A program made the translations under genes and the position numbers. A stretch of 64,000 nt of DNA from Psychromonas aquimarina ATCC BAA-1526 (GTDB lineage: Bacteria; Pseudomonadota; Gammaproteobacteria; Enterobacterales; Psychromonadaceae): positions 254,524 through 318,523 of the forward strand of contig NZ_KE386793.1 in the NCBI RefSeq assembly GCF_000428725.1, written 5' to 3'. Under the pieces are notes generated by a model that had not been told where the DNA came from, made no database searches, and saw nothing but the letters and a program-made list of their open reading frames with translations. Positions 1-9,912 of the stretch are shown piece by piece. Within the stretch, counting starts at the first letter, position 1. Each line of letters begins with the position of its first letter.

Positions 1-1
1 T

Positions 2-1717
2 GCCAAATATCGTAATGAAGTACATCAGCATTTAGCTGAAGGTAATGCGCTCAGCTGCTTATTAAACTGTTATATTCGCGAATACGGATTAGCAAAAGGG
101 CAGGTCGAACTGGATGACCATCAGTCAGATATACCTGCCACCTTTAACCAGCAGATCAGCAGTGGTTACCGTACGATTCGCCTGAGCTTTCCTGAATCCG
201 CGGGTATTTTAGTTATCAAAGCGGACTATGTGAGTTTACTGGCGCGCGTTCGTTTTATTAGTCAGCCCTATTTAAAGCGCCGGGGGCTTGCCTGGCAGCC
301 GCTTGATGCTGTGGATTTAGCACAGTTTTTATTAGAGCACTTAGCGGTAGTGCTGGACAGTCAGGTGAATCTGGAACTGCTGGAGCAGATAAAAAACAGT
401 ATTAATATTACCCGCTTGTTTATTCAGCATAATGCGGCTAAAGCAGATGCTGAAGTTTATTCGAGTTTAATTCAGTCCGAGCAGAGCCTGTTATGGGGAC
501 ATGCTATGCATCCCGCGCCTAAAAGCCGCGACGGTGTTAGCTTCGATCAGCTGCTTGCCTGTTCGCCGGAGGTGCAGGCCAAGTTTGCACTGCACTGGTT
601 TGAGGTGTCCCCGCAGTTAATAAAGCAGATGCACTGTACAGAATTAACCGCGCTTGATGTCATTGAGCAGGTAAACCCTAGTGAAGCCTGCTTATACCCC
701 TGCCACCCCTGGGAAGTGCAGACCATTTTAAAACAGCCGCTGGTACAAAAAGCACTGCAGCTGGGGCTTATTCGAGACGCGGGGCCTTTAGGTGAGAAGG
801 TTTATCCGACTTCTTCGGTACGCACTTTATTTGTCCCGCAAAGCGCCAGTTTTATGAAGTTTTCGATTCATGTTCGTTTAACCAACTGTGTACGCAAAAA
901 TGCCTGGTATGAGCTGCAGAGCGCGGTTACGCTGACAGGGTTACTTCGCCAGTGTGCGGCACAGGCATCGTTACGCTGTCCGAAATTTTCGGTGATGGAG
1001 GAGCCTGCCGCCAGCAGTATTGATCTGTCCTCTATCGCTTCAGCGGATGAGCAGGAAACTGTACAGGATGTGATTGAATGTTTCGGTATTTTATACCGTG
1101 ACGGTTTATCAGCTGCGCAGCAGCTGCAGTATCAGCCGCAGATGGCACAGGCCGCAGAGCAAAGTTATGCGCACACAGCGGAGCTGTGGTTTGATGCTTA
1201 TTTACAGGCGTTATTACCCGGCGTACTGCATTATTTCTTTAATTTAGGCATTGCTTTTGAACCGCATTTACAAAATACCGTGATTGGTTTTGAAAATGGT
1301 CTGCCGGCACATATCTGGATCCGTGATCTCGAAGGAACCAAACTGATGCAGACGCACTGGCCTGCGGACAAGCTTAGTGAATTATCCGAAAAAGCCCGCG
1401 CTTCGGTTTATTACAGCCGCGAGCAGGGGTGGAATCGTATTGCCTACTGCACCTTAATTAACAATATTAGTGAAGCAATTTTTCATATTGCAGCCGGCAG
1501 CCGGGTTATAGAAGCAAGCTGCTGGTCTGCACTGGCCGCGGTTATTGAACAGTGGCAGAGCCAGGAGGGCGAGCAGCCGGAACTGCAGGCTTTTTTAGCC
1601 GGACAGCCGATACCCAGTAAAAATAACTTAACCACCCGTCTGCTGAAGCAGGCCGACAGCCTCTCGGGTTACAGCCTGCTCAGCAGCCCGCTTGCACAGA
1701 TAATGGAAAACTCATGA
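2..1717 (+). CDS. pvsD: NIS siderophore synthetase (IucA/IucC family), probable PvsD, 5' end missing
   Basis: ATP-dependent NRPS-independent siderophore synthetase of the IucA/IucC family. The frame is open from base 2 (first visible residues AKYRNEVHQHLAEG, typical of the family N-terminus), so the start lies just left of the window and the GTG at 230 is internal. Family features seen include the HPWE segment near base 703, the KFSIHVRLTNC segment near 858 and the RDLEG segment near 1321. In Vibrio parahaemolyticus, PvsD joins L-serine to citrate in vibrioferrin synthesis. The stop overlaps the next gene by 4 bases (ATGA), and that gene is a PvsE-like decarboxylase, the pvsD-pvsE order. The achromobactin AcsD/AcsE pair is the main alternative. 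The family is certain; the product siderophore is inferred from gene order. Confidence 0.88.
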   Translation, partial: AKYRNEVHQHLAEGNALSCLLNCYIREYGLAKGQVELDDHQSDIPATFNQQISSGYRTIRLSFPESAGILVIKADYVSLLARVRFISQPYLKRRGLAWQPLDAVDLAQFLLEHLAVVLDSQVNLELLEQIKNSINITRLFIQHNAAKADAEVYSSLIQSEQSLLWGHAMHPAPKSRDGVSFDQLLACSPEVQAKFALHWFEVSPQLIKQMHCTELTALDVIEQVNPSEACLYPCHPWEVQTILKQPLVQKALQLGLIRDAGPLGEKVYPTSSVRTLFVPQSASFMKFSIHVRLTNCVRKNAWYELQSAVTLTGLLRQCAAQASLRCPKFSVMEEPAASSIDLSSIASADEQETVQDVIECFGILYRDGLSAAQQLQYQPQMAQAAEQSYAHTAELWFDAYLQALLPGVLHYFFNLGIAFEPHLQNTVIGFENGLPAHIWIRDLEGTKLMQTHWPADKLSELSEKARASVYYSREQGWNRIAYCTLINNISEAIFHIAAGSRVIEASCWSALAAVIEQWQSQEGEQPELQAFLAGQPIPSKNNLTTRLLKQADSLSGYSLLSSPLAQIMENS

Positions 1718-2922
1718 AAGACCGTATCAGTAAAACCATTGATTTTTTAAAAAGTGAAGGCGCGCCGCAGACACCGCTGTGTGCGTATATTTATGATTTA
1801 GCCTCATTAACGCAGCGTGCCGCAGAGATGATGTCGGCTCTGCCCGAAAATTGTGAACTTTATTATGCATCCAAAGCGAATCCAGAAGCACAAGTTTTAG
1901 CTGCATTAGCACCGCTCGTTGACGGTTTTGAAGCAGCATCGGGCGGGGAGCTTGCCTGGTTAAATGAGTGTCAGCCGCAGGTGCCGCTGATATTCGGCGG
2001 ACCGGGGAAGTTATGCACAGAACTAGAACTGGCAGTGGAACTTGGTGTTGAGGCAATTCATGTGGAAAGCCTCACCGAATTAGACCGTCTGCAGCAGATA
2101 TGCGCGCGCACTGGAAAAACCTGCAATGTGTTATTACGTATGAATATTTCACTACAGGGGCTGCCGAGTACCAAGCTTACCATGGGCGGAAAACCAACAC
2201 CTTTCGGTTTTGATGAAAGTGAACTGGCGGCTGTGCTGCAGGTGATTGAGCATTCTGCGTCTATCAATCTGCAGGGATTCCACTTTCACTTAATGTCGCA
2301 CCAGCTGGATCGAAAAGCACATCTGGCATTGATGGCGCTGTATTTTAAAACCTTTAAATACTGGTGTGATTTGTATCAATTACAGGTGCCGTTATTAAAT
2401 GTGGGAGGAGGCATCGGTATTAATTATGCTGATCCGGAGCAGGTCTTTGACTGGCGTCTTTTTTGTGCTGAATTAGCTAAATTAATTACTGCTGAGCGGT
2501 TAGCTGATACCAAAATTCGTTTCGAATGCGGGCGTTATATCACCGCTGATTGCGGGTATTATGTGATGCAGGTGCTCGATATTAAACATAACCATGGGCA
2601 GTATTTTGCAGTTGGACACGGCGGTACACATCATTTCAGAACACCGGCGGCACAAAGTCATGATCATCCCTTTTTTGTCTGCCGCGGACAGGCTGAACTG
2701 TCGAATAATGCCTATTTCGCTTATCCGGAAATTAAACAGCAGGCAGTTACCTTAGTCGGGCAGCTGTGCACACCCAAAGATGTGCTTGCGAGTCAGCAGT
2801 ATGTTGAAGAGTTAGCCATTGGTGATTATCTGGTGTTTACTCAGGCGGGGGCTTATGCGTGGAATATATCCCATCAAAACTTCTTGATGCATGCTCCGCC
2901 GCTAAAGCATTTTATGAATTAA
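1714..2922 (+). CDS. pvsE: PLP-dependent decarboxylase of siderophore synthesis, probable PvsE
   Basis: Fold-type III PLP decarboxylase related to diaminopimelate decarboxylase. Visible motifs are the PLP lysine in YYASKANPE (about residue 54), FGGPGK, the phosphate-binding GGGIGINY, ECGRYI, and the C-terminal active-site cysteine in QLCTPKDVL. The length of 402 aa is normal for the family. In vibrioferrin synthesis this enzyme decarboxylates the serine part of O-citryl-serine to an ethanolamine unit. The start codon overlaps the pvsD stop (ATGA), so the two are translationally coupled. It appears to be the last gene of the operon, because a hairpin and an oppositely oriented gene follow. A lysine-pathway LysA is unlikely next to an NIS synthetase. 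Confidence 0.85.
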   Translation: MKDRISKTIDFLKSEGAPQTPLCAYIYDLASLTQRAAEMMSALPENCELYYASKANPEAQVLAALAPLVDGFEAASGGELAWLNECQPQVPLIFGGPGKLCTELELAVELGVEAIHVESLTELDRLQQICARTGKTCNVLLRMNISLQGLPSTKLTMGGKPTPFGFDESELAAVLQVIEHSASINLQGFHFHLMSHQLDRKAHLALMALYFKTFKYWCDLYQLQVPLLNVGGGIGINYADPEQVFDWRLFCAELAKLITAERLADTKIRFECGRYITADCGYYVMQVLDIKHNHGQYFAVGHGGTHHFRTPAAQSHDHPFFVCRGQAELSNNAYFAYPEIKQQAVTLVGQLCTPKDVLASQQYVEELAIGDYLVFTQAGAYAWNISHQNFLMHAPPLKHFMN

Positions 2923-2938
2923 TGAGCATTGCTGATCT

Positions 2939-2973
2939 CTGCTGTGCCGCATTAGGAACATGGCGCACAGCAG
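2939..2973 (+). terminator. Hairpin at the end of the siderophore operon
   Basis: CTGCTGTGC and GCACAGCAG form a perfect 9-bp stem around a 17-base loop, starting 17 bases after the pvsE stop. The T-tract after it is poor, so it may be a weak terminator or a 3' stabilising hairpin. The rest of the gap to 3149 holds only a copy of the GGGCGTTTGCGAGA motif (2993-3006) also found near 48.7 and 52.0 kb. Confidence 0.45.
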
Positions 2974-3149
2974 TTCTCGGCTATAGTTTGAGGGGCGTTT
3001 GCGAGAAACGGAAAGGGTAGCCAACCTCTTTAGGCATTTACACTATTAGAGAACGATTTGAAACCAAGGTTAAAGTTTTTAGATAAAGTCTTTATTAAGT
3101 TTCAACTCGTTTCTTAGGTGTCGAAAGGCATTCTACTGCTGCATATCAA

Positions 3150-4883
3150 TTACTGATTGTTGTCGGTATTAGATTTGACAACCAGCCTGCGTTCATCAGC
3201 TAATAATGCTCCAACTTCGTGAGCAGGTACCGGACGACTAAAATAATATCCCTGAATTTCATCACAATTATGGTGAAACAGATAATACATTTGAACTTCG
3301 TTTTCAACCCCCTCTGCTATCACCTGGCGGCCCATTTGGTGCGCCATAGCAATAATACTTAAAACGATAACTTCATCATCCGTGTTGACGGCAAGGTCGG
3401 TGATAAAAGAGCGGTCTATTTTAATCCGATTGGCTTGAATGCTTTTTAAATAACTCAAACTTGAAAACCCGGTGCCGAAATCATCAAGGCTGACTTGAAC
3501 TCCTATACTTCTTAATTCATGAATTGCAGAAAGTGCAGTATCAGGATTATCCAGCATAACACCCTCAGTAAGTTCTAGTTCCAGGTATTCTGGATCTAAG
3601 CCGGAGATCTCCAGAGCCTGTTTAACCTGAGTAATTAATTCATAGTCATTAAACTGGTGAGGAGAGACGTTTACAGCAATTGTCACCGGCAGCAGGCCCG
3701 CCTCCTGCCAGGCTTTATTTTGTGTGCATGCTGTTTTCAATACCCAGTCGGTAATGGCAAAAATCTGGCCGTTTTCCTCGGCTAAAGGGATGAACTCTTC
3801 TGGAGATATCAGACCTAGTTCCGGGTGCTGCCAGCGAAGCAGCGCCTCCAGGCCGATGACTTTACCGCTGCGCAGGTCAACCTGAGGCTGATAATTTAAA
3901 AAAAGCTCCTGTTTAGTCAGTGCACTGCGCAGGCTGTTTTCCAGGTTCATACGCTGCTGCAGTTGTGCTCCAATTTCAGGTTGATATATATATAATGATT
4001 TAGGATCCGTTTGTTTTGACTGATGAACTGCCGTTTCGGCATTCTTTAACAATGTTTCCCAGTTTGCGGCACTCTCCGGATAAAGCGCTCCTCCCTGCTG
4101 TACGGTAATAAAGATCTCTTTTTCAGCCAGCAGGAAAGGCTGCGACATAATGTCGTAAATTTTTTTGCTATACAGCTCTGCATCAGTACTGGTGTTTTGT
4201 ACAATAATTGCGAAGTTGCTGTCACTCAGGCGGCTGATAAAAGCACCGTTATTTTCCACTCGATTGATACGTTCAGCAACTCCTTTAACTGCTAAATCCG
4301 CCAGAGTCGCTCCAAGAGTATCGTTAATCGTTTTATAATTAACGATATCAACGATGATAAGTCCTAGAGCACTTTTATTTCTAGTCGAGTAAGTAATAGA
4401 TTGTTTTAACTGTTTCTGAAATAGTTTGCGGTTAGGCAGCCCGGTGAGCATATCGTACTCGTCGAGTATTCGGTTATTGATTTTGAGAAAATCACTAAGG
4501 TGTTTCAGCCTGATTAAATTACGGACCCTCGCAAGCAGTTCATGTCTGTCAAAGGGTTTGCTTACAAAGTCTTCTGCGCCGGCTTCTAACCCCTTGATAC
4601 GTGAGTCCTGACTATTTAAAGAAGTAAGTAAAACGATAGGAATATGATGATATACGGGATCCGACTTTAACTTTTGGGTGACTTCGAAGCCGTCCATAAC
4701 CGGCATTACCACATCGAGTAAAATAAGATCCGGTTCATAATCAGGGATCATGGACAGAGCATGTTCACCGTTAACTGCGCCGAAGACATCATAGCCCTGG
4801 GCGGTTAGAATACCGTTTAACATGTCTCGGTTGATCACTTCATCATCCACGACCATTATTTTTCCACATTCTCCAATACTCAC
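3150..4883 (-). CDS. Response regulator with degenerate GGDEF and intact EAL (c-di-GMP phosphodiesterase)
   Basis: Cytoplasmic 577-aa regulator: an N-terminal receiver (phospho-acceptor Asp57 in LLDVVMP, conserved lysine in VSKPF), a GGDEF-like domain (about 140-300), then an EAL domain (about 315-560). The GGDEF signature is SDSNF (220-224), so cyclase activity is unlikely. The EAL domain keeps its catalytic set: EALLRW (346-351), NVSP, ELTEG, DDFGTGFSS, the lysine in KIDRSF, AEGVE and QGYYFS. It should hydrolyse c-di-GMP under control of receiver phosphorylation. The GTG start at 4883 has an AAGGAG ribosome site 6 bases upstream. No kinase is adjacent in the same operon. The phosphorelay operon to the right is transcribed away from it, so a partnership is only possible. 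Confidence 0.92.
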   Translation of the reverse strand: MSIGECGKIMVVDDEVINRDMLNGILTAQGYDVFGAVNGEHALSMIPDYEPDLILLDVVMPVMDGFEVTQKLKSDPVYHHIPIVLLTSLNSQDSRIKGLEAGAEDFVSKPFDRHELLARVRNLIRLKHLSDFLKINNRILDEYDMLTGLPNRKLFQKQLKQSITYSTRNKSALGLIIVDIVNYKTINDTLGATLADLAVKGVAERINRVENNGAFISRLSDSNFAIIVQNTSTDAELYSKKIYDIMSQPFLLAEKEIFITVQQGGALYPESAANWETLLKNAETAVHQSKQTDPKSLYIYQPEIGAQLQQRMNLENSLRSALTKQELFLNYQPQVDLRSGKVIGLEALLRWQHPELGLISPEEFIPLAEENGQIFAITDWVLKTACTQNKAWQEAGLLPVTIAVNVSPHQFNDYELITQVKQALEISGLDPEYLELELTEGVMLDNPDTALSAIHELRSIGVQVSLDDFGTGFSSLSYLKSIQANRIKIDRSFITDLAVNTDDEVIVLSIIAMAHQMGRQVIAEGVENEVQMYYLFHHNCDEIQGYYFSRPVPAHEVGALLADERRLVVKSNTDNNQ

Positions 4884-5559
4884 ACCTTTCTCCTTATCCT
4901 GGGCTCACAGAGTTCTGGTTTATACTCTCTTCTCACCTTTCTATTACCGCAGCTTTGCCTTCAAACTGGAAAAACACGGACATTGAATGATATCGGCAGG
5001 GGTCTATGATTTTTCATCAGCTGAGTATTTAAGCCGCTAAACAGTGTGAAAACTGATATTGGTGACGGGGGGGGCCATAGCAAATCGAATTTCATATCCT
5101 TGATCCCTTTCTCATTAGCTGAGCAGCTCTTCAACTTTTATAACTTCTAGTAAGTTAAAGTACTATCTAGAATCCCGGCACGTTCAGCGTGCTAAAGTCG
5201 CGGATATCAAATGGTCATGGTTCTACCTAAGCAGTTCAGCATAACTAAGGAATAATGCAGAGCGGCTATTTGCCATTGCCTGACAATTGAGCATCCGTTA
5301 CAGCTGTTATTTATACAAATATAGCTGTTTATTTTAAATTCACCAGAAGGTGACAAGCTGCCTGGGCAGCAAAACAACATGAAAAGTATACAAGGAACAG
5401 TCATCCAATATTGTCTACTTCGTTGTTTATAGTCTATATAAAACGTATGAATCTAATTGACTTTTATTTATAAAAAATTGTTCATAAGCGGCCTGTTTAA
5501 CAGAGTTAGCTGTTAATAACTGATTTATGGCAAAAAATATCAATTAATGAAGGATCATT
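4884..5559. other. Divergent intergenic region, no gene seen
   Basis: This 676-base region separates the divergent REC-GGDEF-EAL gene and the kinase operon, so it should carry both promoters. It is AT-rich near 5440-5550. A short GCACG/CGTGC hairpin lies at 5178-5192. The one open frame on the minus strand (5207-5404) has no ribosome site or recognisable sequence and was not called. Confidence 0.5.
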
Positions 5560-8500
5560 ATGAAAAAATATCTTTCTACGCCGGCACTCAATCAGGCAGT
5601 ATTAACGAAAAAAATTATCCCCATTGCTCTGGTTCTTCTATTTGGTTCGATTAATTATTTCGGTATCTCCTCTCTGCTTAATACTTTCGACTGGGTTAAT
5701 CATACCCATAAAGTAATCTCCTCCAGTACAGAAATAGAAAAACTGATAATTGACCTTGAAAGCGGACAGCGAGGCTTTTTAATCACAGGTAAAGAATCAT
5801 TTCTGCAGCCTTATCATTCGGCAAAAAATCAGCTGGACGATAAAATAAATGCTCTTAAAGAGCTGGTCAGTGATAACCCGCCGCAGGTACAGCGCATTAA
5901 TGACATTAAGAAGCTGATTAACTTGTGGTCCGAAAAAGCCGGACAAAGGGAAATTGATGAGCGTAAAAAAGTGCAGACCGGTGCTAAAGATGCAGACTAT
6001 CTGCAGGAGATACTGAAGAAGGGCACAGGCAAACAGATACTAGACGAACTGCGTGAACACCTGCAGATGATGGAAGATGATTTTAAAAAAACTAATCACC
6101 AGCGCGCTGTTAATCTTATCTTGAGTATTGCTAAAGACATGGTTGATATGGAAACCGGTGAACGGGGTTTTCTGGTCACCGGCGCAGACACTTTTCTTGA
6201 ACCTTTTCATAATGGCTGGCTGAAATTAGTTGAACACCTCGATCAGCTCAATAAGCTGATCGATAATGCCTACGATCGGGAAGAGATGCTTCAGTCTATT
6301 CGCCAGTTAGAACTGCTTGTTCTGCAGTGGAGGCAAAGCGTCGCTCAGCCTGGGATGGCTCTTCGCCGCAGTGTAACCCAAGGTCGTGCTGATTATGCGG
6401 ATATAGAAGAAGCCGCTGCAGCTGAAAGCGGTAAAAATATACTCGATAAAATCAGAGAAAATCTTAAGCAGATGAATGTCCACTTTATAAAAGCGGAAAA
6501 TCAGGCCGCACAAAATCTGCTCCTTGCCGTTGCTAAGGGCATGGTCGACCAGGAAACCGGACTTCGCGGGTTTATGATCACCGGAAAAAATGAATTTCTT
6601 GAGCCTTTTGCGGCAGGAAAAATTACTGTTGAACAAGATATCGCTGCTCTGAAGTTTCAGGTGCAGAATGATTTTGATATTGAACCGATGCGCAGAGCCG
6701 CCGCTAAAGTCGAGTTTTTAGCCAGAGAATGGCTGGCTAAGGCCGGGGAGCCTGAGATAGCCGCCCGCAATGAAATAAACGCAAATTCTACAACGATGAA
6801 AGATGTCACTCGTTTGATTGAACAAGAAACGGGTAAACGTATTATGGACAATATTCGTCAGCAGTTAAGCCGCTTCAAACAAATTGAACAAACACTGATG
6901 AATGAAAGACAGGCCGATTCCAAGGCTAACGCCAATGCCATTTTATGGCTGGTACTGGCAGGCACGCTGATTATCGTTGCCTTTGCGGTTGCCCTGATGA
7001 AAACAACCAGTAACTTGCAGGAACAATCGGATGTTCTAGAGCATGAACGCAGTAAACTCGAAGGTCAGGACTGGGTAAAAAGCGGTTATGCGGCTATTAC
7101 CGCTAAACTGCAGGGGCTTAATGATCTGAAGAGTTTTGCAGAAGTCATTATGAATGAATTAGTTCCTATGCTGGATGCTCAGCTCGGGCTGTTTTACAGC
7201 AAAGAGCTTGATAAGAACAATCGTGTACTGCTGAAGCTGCTTGGTTCCTATGCACATAAAAAACGTAAAAATGTCGCAAATCAGTTTTTATTAGGTGAAG
7301 GTCTGGTCGGGCAAAGCGCACTGGAGCAGAAAACTATTTTTCTGCAGCAGGTTCCTGACGATTATATTCTTATCAGTTCCGGCTGCGGTGAAGCCATACC
7401 TAAAAATATTATCGTCTTTCCGCTGCTGTTTGAACAGCAGCTGCTGGCGGTGATAGAAGTCGCCTCAGTTAAAGAGTTTTCGCCTCTGCATCAAGAGCTG
7501 ATCGATCAGCTGGGGAAAAACATCGGTGTTGTTTTTAATAATATTATCAGCTTGATTCGTACTGAGCAGTTACTGCAGCAGTCCAAAATCCAGTCGGAAG
7601 AGCTGCAGAGTCAGCAGGAAGAGCTGAGGGTTTCTAATGAAAATCTGCAGGCGCAAACCGAGCGCTTAAAGGCATCGGAAGAAGAGTTAAAACAGCAGAG
7701 TGAGGAATTACGAGTTTCCAATGAAGAGCTCGAAGAAAAACAGCAGCGGCTGGAGCAGCAGAAAAAAGAACTGCAGCTGACAAAGAATGAGATTGAATTA
7801 AAAGCTAATGATTTATCGCAGGCCAGTAAATACAAAACCGAATTTCTGGCTAATATGTCCCATGAATTACGCACACCGTTAAACAGTCTGCTGATTTTAT
7901 CAAAAATGCTGGCGGAAAATAAACAGGGAAACTTGACCGATGCGCAGCGGGAAGATGCTCAAGTCATATACGAGGGCGGCAATGATCTGCTTAACCTGAT
8001 TAATGACATTATGGATTTGTCCAAGGTTGAAGCCGGTATGTTAAATACCCATGTAGATGATGTTTATATTGACACTGTGGTTAATAATCTGCAGAAACTG
8101 TTTGCTCAGGTCGCAGCGAAAAACGCTACTGAGTTTGTTATTGAGAAAGAGGCGGGGATACCGGCAAACTTTAGAACTGACAGTCAAAGAGTGGAGCAGA
8201 TCTTAAAGAATTTTCTTTCCAACTCCTTTAAATTTACCGAAAAGGGCATGGTCACCTTAAAGTTTCATCTGCCTGACTCTAATACCCGTTTTAATAATAA
8301 AGCACTAAATGCAGATAACAGCATTGGACTGTCGGTTATTGATACCGGTATCGGTATTTCGGAAGAAAAACGTCAGGCGATTTTTGAGGCATTTCAGCAG
8401 GAGGACGGCTCCACCAGTCGAAAATACGGCGGCACCGGCTTAGGATTAACCATCTCAAAAGAGCTGACCAGAATATTAGGCGGTGAAATACAGTTACAAA

Positions 8501-9912
8501 GTGAAAAAGGCAGCGGCAGCGTCTTCAGCCTGTATCTGCCGCTGCAGTGGCCGGGAGAATCGAATGATATATCGCCCCCTGTTAGTGCTGAGACAACACC
8601 CGTATCGGCAGTTCCCCCGCTTGAGAGCAATAGTACGCCGTTAGACGCTGCATTACCGTCCAGTGATATTTTTATGGAAGATGACCGGCGTAATATTTCT
8701 AAAAATGACAAAGTGGTTTTAATCATAGAAGACGATAAATGCTTTGCCAAAATACTGGTTAAAACGGCTCACCAGAGTGGTTTTAAATGCCTGGCAACAA
8801 ACAAGGGCCGAGACGGCCTGTATCTGTGTATGGAATACAGGGTCACCGGTATTATCCTGGATATCGGCCTGCCTGATATTGATGGTCTGGCGGTATTAGA
8901 GCAGTTGAAACACAATCTGAAAACACGAGATATTCCGGTACATGTTATTTCTGGCGGTAATCAGAAGCAGCTCTCTTTAACTCAGGGGGCGTTAAGTTAT
9001 CTGCAGAAACCTGCGGACAGCAGTGATATAGAAAGGGTTATGGCAGATATAAAAAGCAGCGGTGAGGATAATATTAAAACTGTTCTGGTTATTGAGGATG
9101 ATGAAAATCAGCAGCATTCCGTTAAGCGCTTAATTCAGTCGGATGATGTTCAGTTAATTTTTGCATCAACCGGCCGGCAGGCCTGCGAAAAGCTGGAAAC
9201 AGAACAGTTCGACTGCGTTATTTTAGATCTGGGCTTACCTGATATTAGCGGCTATGCGGTACTGGAGAAAATTGCATCTCTACCCTCGGGGCTGGTTCCT
9301 CCTGTGATTGTTTACACTGGGCAGGAAATATCTGATGAGCAGCAGCAGGTACTGAGTAAGTTTACCGCTGATATTATTATCAAAGGGGCCGAGTCTCCTG
9401 AGCGGTTATTAGATGATGTATCTCTTTTTCTGCATAGCGTCGAAACCCAGCTGCCGGAGGAACAGAAAAAGAGTGTCAGTATGCTCCACAATGGCGATTC
9501 TATGCTGAAAGGCCGGCGATTATTACTGGTGGATGATGATATGCGTAATATTTTTGCCTTGACCCGCCAGCTTGAAGATGCCGGCATGGAAGTCGCTATG
9601 GCGGACAACGGTCAAGTCGCACTGGATAAACTTAACAGCGATGCTCCTGACGGCACTGATAAACCTTTTGAGCTGGTGATTATGGATATTATGATGCCGG
9701 TCATGGACGGCTATGAGGCGATGAGCAGGATACGCAGACTGAAAAACGGCTACGAAAACATTCCTATTATTGCACTGACTGCCAAGGCTATGCCGGAGGA
9801 CAGAAACAGATGCATAGAAGCCGGAGCATCTGAGTATTTAACCAAACCCGTTGAACTGGACAAATTAATGTCAATGTTAAGGGTATGGTTATATGAAACC
9901 AGCGGCCGTTAA
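5560..9912 (+). CDS. Hybrid histidine kinase with three tandem CHASE3 domains, GAF, HK core and three receivers
   Basis: 1450-aa membrane kinase. TM1 lies at about 19-37 and TM2 at about 471-492; between them are three CHASE3-type repeats of about 132-134 residues, marked by DLESGQRGFL (about 64), DMETGERGFL (about 195) and DQETGLRGFM (about 329). Then come a GAF domain (about 520-670), a Gln/Glu-rich coiled coil (about 670-760), HisKA with His768 (MSHELRTPLN), HATPase with DTGIGIS and YGGTGLGL, and three receivers with phospho-acceptors Asp1101, Asp1223 and Asp1376. The ATG has an AAGGA site at 5550. The gene overlaps cheR by 20 bases and heads a four-gene operon. Ligand and output are unknown. 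The coiled coil resembles those of CheB/CheR-linked kinases, so it may be a methylation target (inference). Confidence 0.93.
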   Translation: MKKYLSTPALNQAVLTKKIIPIALVLLFGSINYFGISSLLNTFDWVNHTHKVISSSTEIEKLIIDLESGQRGFLITGKESFLQPYHSAKNQLDDKINALKELVSDNPPQVQRINDIKKLINLWSEKAGQREIDERKKVQTGAKDADYLQEILKKGTGKQILDELREHLQMMEDDFKKTNHQRAVNLILSIAKDMVDMETGERGFLVTGADTFLEPFHNGWLKLVEHLDQLNKLIDNAYDREEMLQSIRQLELLVLQWRQSVAQPGMALRRSVTQGRADYADIEEAAAAESGKNILDKIRENLKQMNVHFIKAENQAAQNLLLAVAKGMVDQETGLRGFMITGKNEFLEPFAAGKITVEQDIAALKFQVQNDFDIEPMRRAAAKVEFLAREWLAKAGEPEIAARNEINANSTTMKDVTRLIEQETGKRIMDNIRQQLSRFKQIEQTLMNERQADSKANANAILWLVLAGTLIIVAFAVALMKTTSNLQEQSDVLEHERSKLEGQDWVKSGYAAITAKLQGLNDLKSFAEVIMNELVPMLDAQLGLFYSKELDKNNRVLLKLLGSYAHKKRKNVANQFLLGEGLVGQSALEQKTIFLQQVPDDYILISSGCGEAIPKNIIVFPLLFEQQLLAVIEVASVKEFSPLHQELIDQLGKNIGVVFNNIISLIRTEQLLQQSKIQSEELQSQQEELRVSNENLQAQTERLKASEEELKQQSEELRVSNEELEEKQQRLEQQKKELQLTKNEIELKANDLSQASKYKTEFLANMSHELRTPLNSLLILSKMLAENKQGNLTDAQREDAQVIYEGGNDLLNLINDIMDLSKVEAGMLNTHVDDVYIDTVVNNLQKLFAQVAAKNATEFVIEKEAGIPANFRTDSQRVEQILKNFLSNSFKFTEKGMVTLKFHLPDSNTRFNNKALNADNSIGLSVIDTGIGISEEKRQAIFEAFQQEDGSTSRKYGGTGLGLTISKELTRILGGEIQLQSEKGSGSVFSLYLPLQWPGESNDISPPVSAETTPVSAVPPLESNSTPLDAALPSSDIFMEDDRRNISKNDKVVLIIEDDKCFAKILVKTAHQSGFKCLATNKGRDGLYLCMEYRVTGIILDIGLPDIDGLAVLEQLKHNLKTRDIPVHVISGGNQKQLSLTQGALSYLQKPADSSDIERVMADIKSSGEDNIKTVLVIEDDENQQHSVKRLIQSDDVQLIFASTGRQACEKLETEQFDCVILDLGLPDISGYAVLEKIASLPSGLVPPVIVYTGQEISDEQQQVLSKFTADIIIKGAESPERLLDDVSLFLHSVETQLPEEQKKSVSMLHNGDSMLKGRRLLLVDDDMRNIFALTRQLEDAGMEVAMADNGQVALDKLNSDAPDGTDKPFELVIMDIMMPVMDGYEAMSRIRRLKNGYENIPIIALTAKAMPEDRNRCIEAGASEYLTKPVELDKLMSMLRVWLYETSGR

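Noticed and set aside
230..232. GTG 230 as start of the siderophore synthetase
   Set aside because: The same frame is open to the left edge and encodes recognisable IucA/IucC N-terminal sequence.
5207..5404. 65-codon frame on the minus strand
   Set aside because: No ribosome site, no protein-like sequence, and it lies in the divergent promoter region.
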